Source: Candidatus Ichthyocystis hellenicum (lineage in GTDB: Bacteria; Pseudomonadota; Gammaproteobacteria; Burkholderiales; 2013Ark19i). From it: DNA of 64,000 nt. Position numbers and translations under genes: made by a program. Shown in pieces: positions 9,955 through 18,134 of the stretch. The stretch covers positions 544,768 through 608,767 of the forward strand of contig NZ_LN906597.1 of NCBI RefSeq assembly GCF_001460935.1, given 5' to 3'. The notes beneath the pieces are model-generated. The model had not been told where the DNA came from. It searched no databases and worked only from the letters and a program-made list of their open reading frames with translations. Each line of letters opens with the position of its first letter. Within the stretch, counting starts at the first letter, position 1.

Positions 9955-10222
9955 TTTCTTCGTCAGGTGCTATCGCTAATTTGCAACTTTTGCTTTAGTT
10001 GCGTCTATTTTGATCTTTTGGTTTACTTATTTTTTAATATAAAGAAGTCTAAGCTTTGTCTTCTTGCTCACATACAGTAATTTTATCTGATTTTTCTTGA
10101 CTATACCTCGGTATTTTTTTCTTAGTGTAGGGGTTGTCTTTTCTATTAATTCAGATGATGAAATATTAATTCCTTACCTGTACAAATTTCTACTCACTCT
10201 GTGCAATTAGAACTCTTTACCA
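9955..10222 (-). pseudogene. Decayed paralogue of hairpin family member 1
   Basis: Read from an ATG at 10222 on the minus strand, the first codons give MVKSSNCTE, then a stop, then VEICTG. This aligns with MVAKSSKCIESTEVCAYN of member 1. DNA similarity continues with the ACATACAGTAATTTT block (9235-region equivalent in the intact gene at about 9199) and with TTCTTCGTCAG near 9955, matching the intact gene near 8918. Several in-frame stops and length changes show it is dead. The downstream boundary is uncertain and could reach about 9900. Confidence 0.6.
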
Positions 10223-10450
10223 TTACTTATTTGACTCCATGTTACTAAGCACTGCGATACACATTAATTTGCTGTTTGAATTGTGCTGCCTAATAATAAT
10301 TTAAGGTAATCAGATATATGTTTCGTCCTGTATGTAAACGGGAGTATTATCTAGGGCTATTTTAGGGAGAAGAGTTGAAATTTATAGGTTGTTAGTTTGT
10401 TCAGTAATTATTTATTCACTTTCCTTTGTTTCATTTATATATAAATAGGG

Positions 10451-10484
10451 CTGCAAGACACAGAAGTCTGCAAGACACAGAAAA
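10451..10484. repeat. Two 17-bp tandem copies
   Basis: CTGCAAGACACAGAAGT is followed directly by CTGCAAGACACAGAAAA. Only two units are present and no more are nearby. It immediately precedes the decayed methylase-like stretch. Confidence 0.7.
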
Positions 10485-10486
10485 GT

Positions 10487-10890
10487 AATCCCCGTGATAA
10501 AATCAAAGCCAATATTACTGTTCTACAAAATTTATTTTCCGAGCAACCTGTATAAAAAACACCAGAAAGTGTACACAGAATGGCAGTGATGTAACGCAGC
10601 TACAAGATTTAACGTACCTGCGGTTGATTTTGTAGAGATGAGCATTTCTTCGACATAGGGGTGCCTTCAGCATCATCGTTAGTTATGCTTGTTTGTGAGA
10701 ATAGGGAAACAGTAATGATTCAACTGCTGTGACTGTGCTTTCGTTTGGCCCCTATTATCAACGATTTTGTCCAACTCTGGGGTAATGCAGCAACTGAGAT
10801 ACTTGATATTATCATAGAATTATTTCTGATAAATACCTGTTTGCATAGACTAACACCATGCGGATATGGAGGTAGGTAAGGATAGTTTCT
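10487..10890 (+). pseudogene. Possible remnant of a phage/plasmid-type N6 DNA methylase-helicase
   Basis: Plus-strand translation, broken by stops and frame changes, gives DKIKANITVLQNL and TPESV, then GVPSA near 10660, GNAATEILDII near 10785 and CLHRLTPCGYGGR near 10860. These resemble, in order, the KxRANIxAL, TPEE, GGLPQAF, LNAxYTSPEVID and LxRLGFxGGRILEP blocks of the large methylase/helicase proteins of phages and conjugative elements. Spacing between first and last block fits roughly. The identification rests on short motifs recalled from the family and is tentative. Confidence 0.3.
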
Positions 10891-11228
10891 CAAAATTAGT
10901 TCTGACCCATATTTAGTAGTCCTACTCTTTTTATTGTTTTATCATCAAAAAGCAAGGCGTATTTGTGCCAATGGTAATTTATCAAAAGGGTGGTAACCAT
11001 GGAGCATGAACTAGTGGGATGATTTTTTATTCAGAGTTTAGTTTTTCTGCTGCATTATTTTGGTTTTCTTCAATAGGGATTTTCTCCCGTTAATAGTTTA
11101 TAGTTAAGCAGTACGGTAGTTTGCTGCGGGGTTATGTTTTCCTTAGGTGTATGATGGTACTCCTAGTTTTATAAGGTGCTCGAATGCTTTGATCATTGTT
11201 CTTTGTTGTTTTCTTTAATGCTTGTGTT
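10891..11228. other. Gene-free stretch with a relic of a family leader
   Basis: No reading frame of note. Around 11150-11195 the plus-strand text ATGATGGTACTCCTAGTTTTATAA resembles the start-codon/RBS region of member 1 (9375-9400, ATGGAGGTACTCCTCTAATTTTG-like), suggesting the leader of another lost paralogue. Confidence 0.4.
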
Positions 11229-11738
11229 TTATGCATGGTTGACCAGAATGTTGAAGTCACTTATATCAAATCTTTCTAAGCAATAAAAATATATTTGGAA
11301 TATGGAGGAAAGGACTAATCCGAAGAAAATGGAAATGAAAACCATTCCTTTGTGTTCTTCTGTTTGACAATAAGGGTACACTGCTATTATAGCTAAAGAG
11401 ATGTATAACATTGTGCATAAAAGAATGATACTTCGGTATCTGAGGAATTTAATAGCATTCTTGTTTCTACGTGCTGTGTTGTACTCTAGGTCTGCAATGG
11501 TACGGTGTTCATTATGGAGTTCTGATCTGTCGATATTTATTGTTCGGGTAGTAAATGCAGATGGTATAATATTTTCATTCGATTCTTCCTTCCATTCCTG
11601 CATCTGAGTTTCTTCCAGCTCGCCGTGATAAAGGATAATACTTTCATCTTCAGAGCGATCGTCGATTTCACTTTGTATGTAGTCTATGCTCCCTAACATG
11701 TCGTAGTTAACAGCAACGCAGTTATTTTCCGATATCAT
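11229..11738 (-). CDS. Hairpin membrane protein family, member 2
   Basis: 169 residues, function unknown. N-terminus MISENNCVAV carries the family motif (N-N/G-C plus a hydrophobic pair). Residues 20-60 are strongly acidic, then a basic stretch RRNKNAIKFLRYR leads into TM1 (about 103-121). The loop has YPYC with one cysteine, and TM2 spans about 131-151. The leader AGGAACATAAATTTATG matches that of member 5. It is isolated from its neighbours by large decaying intergenic regions on both sides. Confidence 0.75.
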   Translation of the reverse strand: MISENNCVAVNYDMLGSIDYIQSEIDDRSEDESIILYHGELEETQMQEWKEESNENIIPSAFTTRTINIDRSELHNEHRTIADLEYNTARRNKNAIKFLRYRSIILLCTMLYISLAIIAVYPYCQTEEHKGMVFISIFFGLVLSSIFQIYFYCLERFDISDFNILVNHA

Positions 11739-12625
11739 AAATTTATGTTCCTAGCCCAAATATACGTGTTCGTAATTGTAACCACAATTAAATGGTAGAG
11801 ATTCATAATTTATCAGTTAGTTAATAATAATTGCTCAATTATTACTACGGAAAAAGATGATATTCGGGTAAAAGTATACTCTTTTACCCCCGAGCATAAA
11901 TTTTGCAATTACTCAAATCTAATAGATTTGTTTGCTGATATTTATATTACATTTTCATTTTTTATCTTACCAAGAAAAAGTTGGCGAGCAGATACGATAT
12001 GCTATTATTACAACCATGGCTATATGATTTATAAACCTTGATGATTGTTCCGCTATATCGATGCATTGAAGGTTGTTTTAAGGTACCCTGTTTATTTAGT
12101 TACTAACGAATTTTATATATGCAGTAGCAAATAGTTGATCAGCAAAGTTGTGTTTCTACCGTCAATTTATATATTGTGCAGGGTAGAGTGATATTATTAT
12201 TAAGGTAGTAGTCGGTGTTCTATGGATACGGTACTTCGGTTAGTGTTTATTTTTTATGGTTAGACTTTTCTTTTTGGCACACGCAGTTTTGATTGCGGAT
12301 GTTTGGTGCAGCAGCAACCTGTATTCAATGTACTATCATGGGAGGTAGTGACTTCCAGTGAGAAACATTGGATTTATGCTTTTTTGTTCTGCTTTGCTAC
12401 TTACTGCCTGAGGGCTAGGTTTCATACAAATTAGTAGAGATTCTTATATGCGCACCTGTTTATTACTGCTTGAGTTAACTTGTTGTTTTGCTTAGTTACA
12501 TACTGAAGAGTTATAGGAGGAGGAAGGTTAAATATGGCTAAGTTTTACTTAGGTATTGTTTTCTCTTATTAGATTGTGAGCCGAACCTATAAATTACGCT
12601 GAGGTTTTTGTATAAAGTTTGATGT
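11739..12625. other. 887-bp intergenic stretch, no intact gene
   Basis: AT-rich with stops in all frames. It contains two small inverted repeats (11866-11889 and CAAATCT-AAT-AGATTTG at 11914-11930) but no coding remnant that I could align to the family. The spacing suggests that one or more paralogues have decayed beyond recognition here. Confidence 0.5.
11866..11889. repeat. Perfect inverted repeat, 9-bp stem, 6-nt loop
   Basis: GGGTAAAAG-TATACT-CTTTTACCC. No U-tract follows on either strand, so it is not a standard intrinsic terminator. It lies 128 bp upstream of member 2 and could be an operator or only a relic. Confidence 0.6.
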
Positions 12626-13171
12626 TTATCTCATCTGAATTTGGAGGAGCTTTATTTCAGATTTTTCTGAGAAGAACAGGTAGGTGTGAAATAAAAAACA
12701 GATTGGCAATACCGTTGAAAAAATGAAACGCAATGCTATATTTTCACATTTCCCAGATTCTTTTTCTGATCCACAGATAAAGTGCTCAGCGATTATTGAT
12801 GCAGATATCAATAAAATTGTCCAAAAAATGGTACGAAAATGGCGTCTAAGGTAGTAACGTCTGAGGGTGTTTTTATTTAACCTAACTTGATCCTCAGCAA
12901 AGTGTTCTTCTCTGGGGGCATTGACGACTAACGAGGGTCTCCTGCTCCTAGGTAGTTCTTCTTCTGTCTCATTGATTCCACGTAGTGCGGGGCAATCCAC
13001 AGCCATGTGTCTGCTATTTAGTAGGGGTTCAGTTTTACTCTGGTTTGATGTTATTGGGAGCAATAACGAAGATGCAAGCTCAGTTTCAAGAGGCACTTCC
13101 TTTCCTTGAAGTGTATCCATCTCGATTAATGTGCTGCAACCAGCTTCGATACAGTTATTCTCTGCTATCAT
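12626..13171 (-). CDS. Hairpin membrane protein family, member 3
   Basis: 181 residues, function unknown. Starts MIAENNCIEAG, close to member 2. A variable, partly acidic middle precedes an arginine-rich run (RRYYLRRHFR, residues 104-113). TM1 is about 114-132, and the loop holds Cys133 and Cys142. TM2 is about 147-167 and ends FHTYLFFSEK, which is similar to member 4. Leader TGGAATACAAAAAATTATG belongs to the conserved family type. Confidence 0.75.
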   Translation of the reverse strand: MIAENNCIEAGCSTLIEMDTLQGKEVPLETELASSLLLPITSNQSKTEPLLNSRHMAVDCPALRGINETEEELPRSRRPSLVVNAPREEHFAEDQVRLNKNTLRRYYLRRHFRTIFWTILLISASIIAEHFICGSEKESGKCENIALRFIFSTVLPICFLFHTYLFFSEKSEIKLLQIQMR

Positions 13172-13476
13172 AATTTTTTGTATTCCATGTTATGACTCGA
13201 TAATCTACAAACAGAATCTATTTTATCAACAAATTATGGCTTAATATAAGTAAATCTGTATCGGCAGGTAAGGTGTTATTTTTCCTACATCACTTTTTGT
13301 GTTGACGAAAAAAGGCCAAGACGAAGAAACTCAACAACGGTCATTAGGTTATTATTTTTACGATCTCATTAGTAATTGTCTGAAGTTGTGTTTTGCTTTC
13401 ATATGTGGGTTAAATTACTTCACCCGTATCACAATTATAAACTCTACTGTAATTAAAAAAGCAACTTAACTGTGTG
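13172..13476. other. 305-bp spacer between members 3 and 4
   Basis: AT-rich; holds the upstream region of member 3. Nothing else was recognised. Confidence 0.5.
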
Positions 13477-14070
13477 TTACAAATTTTGTTGATTGCGAGC
13501 TCTTTCACGTCTCCGTCTTCTATTTCTTTCTGAGAAATGTAAGTATATATTAAATAAAAACATAACTGGTAATGATGAGCAAACTAAACTGAACATCATG
13601 TTGTCACACTCTTTTGCCTTTGTTCCTTTCGCGAGGCAAACTGGTTTTATAACGAGTACAACGAAAAATATGAACATAAGTGCAGATAAAAAGACACATC
13701 GATGATACATGACGATGGAATTGGGAATGCATTCCCAGTTTTCGCTAGGTTCATATACGTCATATTCAAAGAGAGACCCCTCTTCGCTGGGTAAGGCAGG
13801 AACCATTTCCTCCTGCAGGGGTAATATAGGTACAATCTCTGTTTCAGGTAGTTTCCTTGATTCTTCGGTTGTGCTACAACTGACAGCTGCGTCTGGTGTG
13901 TGGCCCTGAACATTTCTGCTGGCGGTAAGTGCGGTTGAAAGAAAAGGACGCATCGTTTGGTGGCTAGTCTCTGGTTCTTCGATTTCACAAGGTACAATTT
14001 CTTCTAATTCGCAGCAGTCGATGGCAGCGCATCCATTATTTGTTAGTGCAAATTTATTATCCCCAACCAT
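13477..14070 (-). CDS. Hairpin membrane protein family, member 4
   Basis: 197 residues, function unknown. The family motif is displaced a little inward (NNGCAAIDCC at 11-20). The acidic middle contains a short internal echo (IVPILPLQEE then MVPALPSEEG, 79-98). TM1 about 125-143; loop cysteines 145 and 155; TM2 about 158-178; tail ERNRRRRRERAR is very basic, which fixes the C-terminus on the cytoplasmic side by the positive-inside rule. Member 3 is its closest relative in the second helix. Confidence 0.75.
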   Translation of the reverse strand: MVGDNKFALTNNGCAAIDCCELEEIVPCEIEEPETSHQTMRPFLSTALTASRNVQGHTPDAAVSCSTTEESRKLPETEIVPILPLQEEMVPALPSEEGSLFEYDVYEPSENWECIPNSIVMYHRCVFLSALMFIFFVVLVIKPVCLAKGTKAKECDNMMFSLVCSSLPVMFLFNIYLHFSERNRRRRRERARNQQNL

Positions 14071-14267
14071 TGCATATATATCCCTGTATACACATAAAAC
14101 CTACGGCCTCATTATGTAGGAGGTTGATAGTTTAGTCTAAGTAACTTTGCATGTGCAGGTATGTAATTATTGTTTATGTTGCAATTGATACTATGGCTTA
14201 CCCAGTTGGTGGCTATTACTGCCCGACTTTAAGTTCATACAGTGTGGCAAGATAACCGGACGGCAAA

Positions 14268-14711
14268 CTATCCTTCGAGTTTTTTTCTTTCACCTCCTCC
14301 CGGGATGCGCAAGCCAATTTGTACAAGGAACAAAAAAAGCAATGCTGACAAGACAGAACCAAAAATTACTCTTCCGCATTCAGGTAGTTTGGAATCTTTC
14401 CCATAGCAAAACGGATGTATGATAACCGCTATTACAAATGCGTACAATGTTACTGTCAAGTAAACTAGGCAGCAATATCCGAAGTAGCAATTTCTACCTC
14501 TACCTTCAGGTATGCTGTTTTCCGATACTACGGCACAGTTAGAGTCTGCGGCTGCATGATTTTTGTCGGCTAGGATTTCTTTATTTACAGGAATCGCTCC
14601 TGGCGGTTGAGGGGATAGCATTATGGTTTCCGCTGACACTTCTTCTTCTTCTTCCACAATCAAGTCCAAGGCGTTGGGACTAATAACCACGCAGCCATTT
14701 CCTACCAACAT
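14268..14711 (-). CDS. Hairpin membrane protein family, member 5
   Basis: 147 residues, the shortest intact member. MLVGNGCVVIS gives the family N-terminus, followed by an acidic run VEEEEEVSAE. The string NCAVV recurs in mid-protein (58-62), echoing the N-terminal motif of member 7. TM1 about 79-98, loop cysteines 102 and 112, TM2 about 116-134, basic tail. Second helix FGSVLSALLFLFLVQIGL pairs it with member 6. Leader GGGAACACAGATTTATG. Confidence 0.75.
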   Translation of the reverse strand: MLVGNGCVVISPNALDLIVEEEEEVSAETIMLSPQPPGAIPVNKEILADKNHAAADSNCAVVSENSIPEGRGRNCYFGYCCLVYLTVTLYAFVIAVIIHPFCYGKDSKLPECGRVIFGSVLSALLFLFLVQIGLRIPGGGERKKLEG

Positions 14712-14957
14712 AAATCTGTGTTCCCAATTTTTAATATATGCACTTATTCTACTACAATTTGATAAAATTCACGTGAATTCCGTCAGATAATGATCTTGTA
14801 TAATCTGAATAATTTATTATATTTACATATATTATTCATCGTGGTTTGTGGTTGACGACAATTTTAGGGTCATATGAGTCTATTTAGACATAAGTAACAG
14901 GACGGATAATCATAGGTAACTCAAATTCAATAGTACGGTTTACGTTAATTTTACTTT

Positions 14958-15548
14958 TTAATCTTCTTCTAATCGTCTCCTTTGAATTGATTCTAAGCCA
15001 CATAATGCAATTTGCACGAAGAATAGAAATGATAACAGTGAAAAAATTGAACCGAACATTACCTTCCAACAATGAGCAGCTTCTGAATTTTCTTCATTGC
15101 TACATTTTGGGTACACCAAAATCATTGTAAAGAATAAAGACAGTATCATGAGCAGGTAAACCATCCTTCGGTATGTATGGCAGTGACGAGCATTTCTATA
15201 TATGGGGGTCAATCTTTCTCGAGAAATTCCTTCTTCATACACGAGTTCTCTGGCTGCATGCATTGCATTTGTGCGGTTTGTTCTGACGGAATCAAGGGAT
15301 GTAGGCGATAAAGTTGTTTGTACAGCTTCAACTTTTGTTTCTTCCTTTTCTTCGACATTGTCTAATATTTCACAGTTATAAACAGCGCTATCTTTTTGTT
15401 GAGGATCGGAATCATTCGAGGCAAGTTGGCCTAACGACGACGAGATCATTCTAGATTCATCTACTACATCTACTACTGTTTCTTCAATGTCTTCAACGAT
15501 GGTGTTGGGTAAATCACTAATGTCAATGCATCCATTTCCTATTGCCAT
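14958..15548 (-). CDS. Hairpin membrane protein family, member 6
   Basis: 196 residues from the ATG at 15548, chosen because AAAGGTGGG precedes it and MAIGNGCIDIS then matches the family start; an in-frame ATG at 15590 would add 14 residues without a family counterpart. Acidic middle (VEDIEETVVDVVDE, 18-31). TM1 about 129-146, loop cysteines 149 and 160, TM2 about 163-182, tail QRRRLEED. Function unknown. Closest to member 5. Confidence 0.75.
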   Translation of the reverse strand: MAIGNGCIDISDLPNTIVEDIEETVVDVVDESRMISSSLGQLASNDSDPQQKDSAVYNCEILDNVEEKEETKVEAVQTTLSPTSLDSVRTNRTNAMHAARELVYEEGISRERLTPIYRNARHCHTYRRMVYLLMILSLFFTMILVYPKCSNEENSEAAHCWKVMFGSIFSLLSFLFFVQIALCGLESIQRRRLEED

Positions 15549-15779
15549 AAACCCACCTTTCCCAGAGTATACCACTGTTAAATCCATCATGTTGAGAAAG
15601 AAAGGTATTATGACTAGGAAAAATAAAGGTCTCCATATTTAAGAAATGAAATAAATTATAGGAGCATAGGTTAGTATAATTAATATAAGATCAAATTCGT
15701 ATTGACCGACTTAGTAGTTGATATTTCTCGACAGAACATGACCGGTATTTTTTTGAAGATTATTTGGTAGTAATTTGGT

Positions 15780-15865
15780 AGTAATAAAATTTATGAGTAA
15801 CATTTCTATTAATATTATAATATTCCAAAGATGATTTTTTTAAACAGTATACCAATGTATGCATT
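15780..15865 (-). pseudogene. 3'-terminal relic of a hairpin family gene
   Basis: The minus strand reads MHTLVYCLKK and then shifts frame. It matches HTFLYCLKK at the end of TM2 in member 8 and TFLYCLKK in member 7. The DNA match ends abruptly at about 15862, where a block duplicated from the spacer behind member 8 begins. Only the last codons of the lost gene remain. Confidence 0.65.
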
Positions 15866-16006
15866 GCGCTCATCAGCGAGTGTCTAGTATCGGAAATGAT
15901 GCAGTAATTTTTTATGTGCTCAGATATTAAATAATTTTGTAGATTTATTGTTAAATCTACTATGCTAAGGCAAAGAGGGTGTAAGAAGGAAATATAAAGG
16001 TCTATT
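15862..16006. repeat. Intergenic direct repeat, copy A
   Basis: About 145 bp nearly identical to 16850-17004. Shared landmarks are ATTGCGCTCATCAGCGAGTG at the left end and AAAGAGGGTGTAAGAAGGAA toward the right; copy B has about 10 extra bases near its left end. Both copies lie on the 3' side of a family gene (members 7 and 8). Confidence 0.85.
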
Positions 16007-16051
16007 GTGTGCTTCAGAGGTAACATAAGTTATGTGATCATAAGTTTGTGT

Positions 16052-16134
16052 AATGTTGTCGGTCAATAAGCGAACAAATTATATCTCAATCCAAGTAAAT
16101 ATTCATCAATGCATGGTTTTGTTTCGCATGCTTA
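16052..16134. repeat. Second intergenic repeat, copy A
   Basis: AATGTTGTCGGTCAATAA at the left and TTTTGTTTCGCATGCTTA at the right are shared with 18026-18100, with several substitutions and a short indel between. No reading frame is conserved, so it is a non-coding duplicate. Confidence 0.8.
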
Positions 16135-16195
16135 TCTAGTTTGATTTAGACTGTTATAGGTTTGATTCGGAAAAAAACTATAAGATGATGTAGTT

Positions 16196-16810
16196 CTATC
16201 GGTGCTGAATTTGTGGTTGTGGATACATTCTAAGGATGATTTTTTTTAAACAATATAAAAATGTAATAATCACAAGAGTGAATGCCATTAACCCCGCAAA
16301 GGCGACTAAAAACGAGTTTCTGCAGGGATCCCTATTCAATTTCCCTGCTGATGGGTTTGACCGTTCTTTACAATAGGTACTCATAGGAAAGATACTAATA
16401 GAAAATGCTGTTACAGGCACAAGCAATACAAGAAATAAAGAAAACGTTTTAATCAATTCATCCATATGATAGGAAGTGATATTCCTAATCCAGATATTAT
16501 AGTTCGGGTTGAAGGCTGGTCGGTATACATTGCGATTGTTGATAGGTGGTTCTCGGGGTGGTTCTCGAAGGAGATTTGGGTTGGCTCTCACTCTCTCAAT
16601 TTTTTTCGGTATGCTGGAATCTTTTTGAGCAATATCGGTACAAGCGTCTACTCCGGATTCACAGGGGATCAGCGCACTCAATTGCGATGGTCCTGTTTCA
16701 GGCTCGGTTGGGTCATTTATTTCTGTAGTGACCTCGTATGATGCTTCTGGATCAACATCTATGGAGACGATTTCTTCTGGTTCAACAACTGCGCAGTTAC
16801 TAACTTGCAT
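16196..16810 (-). CDS. Hairpin membrane protein family, member 7
   Basis: 204 residues, function unknown. MQVSNCAVVEPEE carries the family motif. PSQLSALIPCES with a following ACT is shared with member 8, as is TM2 ending TFLYCLKK, so 7 and 8 are the closest pair. A proline/arginine-rich linker (LREPPREPPINNR, 81-93) precedes TM1 (about 122-141). Loop cysteines 147 and 163 are 16 apart, the widest spacing in the family; TM2 about 167-187. RBS GGGGAG before the ATG. Confidence 0.75.
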   Translation of the reverse strand: MQVSNCAVVEPEEIVSIDVDPEASYEVTTEINDPTEPETGPSQLSALIPCESGVDACTDIAQKDSSIPKKIERVRANPNLLREPPREPPINNRNVYRPAFNPNYNIWIRNITSYHMDELIKTFSLFLVLLVPVTAFSISIFPMSTYCKERSNPSAGKLNRDPCRNSFLVAFAGLMAFTLVIITFLYCLKKIILRMYPQPQIQHR

Positions 16811-16849
16811 TACGCTTTCTCCCCTCTACATACATCAATATAACAGGGA

Positions 16850-17004
16850 CATTGCGCTCATCAGCGAGTGTCATCGTATTCTGAAATCGAAAGAGATGCA
16901 GTAATTTTTTATGTGCTCAGATATTAAATAATTTTGTAGGTTTATTGTTAATATCTACCATTCTAAGGCAAAGAGGGTGTAAGAAGGAAATATAAAGGTC
17001 TATT
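16850..17004. repeat. Intergenic direct repeat, copy B
   Basis: Partner of 15862-16006. It fills most of the spacer between members 7 and 8. The homology to copy A's surroundings resumes at TTCGGAAAAACTAT (about 17028), matching 16167, so the duplicated segment originally reached the stop codons of members 7 and 8. Confidence 0.85.
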
Positions 17005-17055
17005 ATTTAAACGGGTGCGAGGTTACTTCGGAAAAACTATTACGTGATGTAAACC

Positions 17056-17604
17056 TTACTGGTTGGGCTCTCGTCTATTAGGTTCGATGGGGTATTTTCT
17101 AAAGATAACCTTTTTTAAACAGTATAAAAATGTGTGTACTACAAAAAGTAATGCCACTAAAACTAGAATGCCACCCAAAAAAAACTTTCTGCACATCCTT
17201 GTTGGGGCAGTTCCTAGTCTTGCACAAGAGATGCTCATAAAAATCACCTCTGCAGCTACAAGTGACATAATAATGGAAAAAGATACCTTGTGCCATCTGT
17301 TTATTGAATGGGAGCACTCATCTCTAATCCATCTGTTGCGCGCTATATCTAAATTGACCTGGTCTACATGGCGAGCTACTTCGTTGACAGGGCGTTCTTC
17401 TTGAAGTGAAGCCGTGTCGGCTGTTCTTTCTTCTTCTCTCTTTGGTGTGCCTGGTACTGAGTTATCAGCAGGAGGAGTACATGCACCTATTGCAGATTCG
17501 GATTCACAATGGGTTAGTTCACTTAATTGAGAAGCATTTGTTTCCGCAACAATTACGTCTGATGTTTCTAGATCAACAGTTATGAAATCACTACTATTCA
17601 TCAT
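17056..17604 (-). CDS. Hairpin membrane protein family, member 8
   Basis: 182 residues, function unknown. The N-terminus MMNSSDFITVD is the most diverged, with Cys replaced. NASQLSELTHCES and GACT match member 7. TM1 about 107-125, loop cysteines 127 and 138, TM2 about 141-161 ending HTFLYCLKKVIFRKYP, then a basic tail. RBS AAGGAG lies 11 nt before the first ATG. It is first in transcriptional order of the array. Confidence 0.75.
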   Translation of the reverse strand: MMNSSDFITVDLETSDVIVAETNASQLSELTHCESESAIGACTPPADNSVPGTPKREEERTADTASLQEERPVNEVARHVDQVNLDIARNRWIRDECSHSINRWHKVSFSIIMSLVAAEVIFMSISCARLGTAPTRMCRKFFLGGILVLVALLFVVHTFLYCLKKVIFRKYPIEPNRREPNQ

Positions 17605-17763
17605 ATTATTTTCTTCTCCTTGTTAATTAACCATACACACTTCCGACTTAGCGGTTAAAACGGGCTGGCGGACTCTCTGCCGCGACCAAATTGCACCCAT
17701 ATTATTTTTAAATTAATAATACTACAGTAATTTTTTCGAGCTTATTGATGTAAATAATTTTTT

Positions 17764-17988
17764 ATGTTTGATGTAGATTTTTTGGAATTAGATGGAAAGA
17801 TGTTTTCCGTAACATCAGTTCCTACTTTCTTGCAAGTTCAGATTCGTACGGTGCCTGCGGTTAATGGTGGTGATTGCTTTTCAGATAGGGGATTGCGGTT
17901 TAATGTGCCCTCTTTTGTTCCAGTATTAATAGCTATGCAACTTTTACTTAACTTTTATTGCATATTCTCTACATTTGATCATAATTAA
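17764..17988 (+). CDS. Doubtful small ORF, unknown
   Basis: 74 codons, ATG start, no clear RBS. Composition (VPAVNGGDCFSDRGLRF) looks more protein-like than other frames in the decaying region, yet no family is recognised. It may be a fragment of a lost larger gene, the opposite strand to the array. Confidence 0.25.
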   Translation: MFDVDFLELDGKMFSVTSVPTFLQVQIRTVPAVNGGDCFSDRGLRFNVPSFVPVLIAMQLLLNFYCIFSTFDHN

Positions 17989-18025
17989 CGTACCCGTTTT
18001 TTCTTTTTGATGTCCGCCAAGTAGC

Positions 18026-18100
18026 AATGTTGTCGGTCAATAAATGAATAAATTATATTTCGATCTGAGTAAATGAGCATGGTTTTGTTTCGCATGCTTA
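18026..18100. repeat. Second intergenic repeat, copy B
   Basis: Partner of 16052-16134. It ends just before the 3' end of gshB, so the copy at 16052 was probably derived from this chromosomal flank, or the reverse. Confidence 0.8.
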
Positions 18101-18134
18101 ATGCAATGGTAAAAGCTGTTTGATTAGTCTGAGT

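Larger units (their letters stand above)
17605..18134. other. 530-bp spacer between the array and gshB
   Basis: Contains a 74-codon plus-strand frame (17764-17988) and a repeat (18026-18100). The promoter of member 8 should lie at its left end. No terminator-like hairpin was seen behind gshB. Confidence 0.5.
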
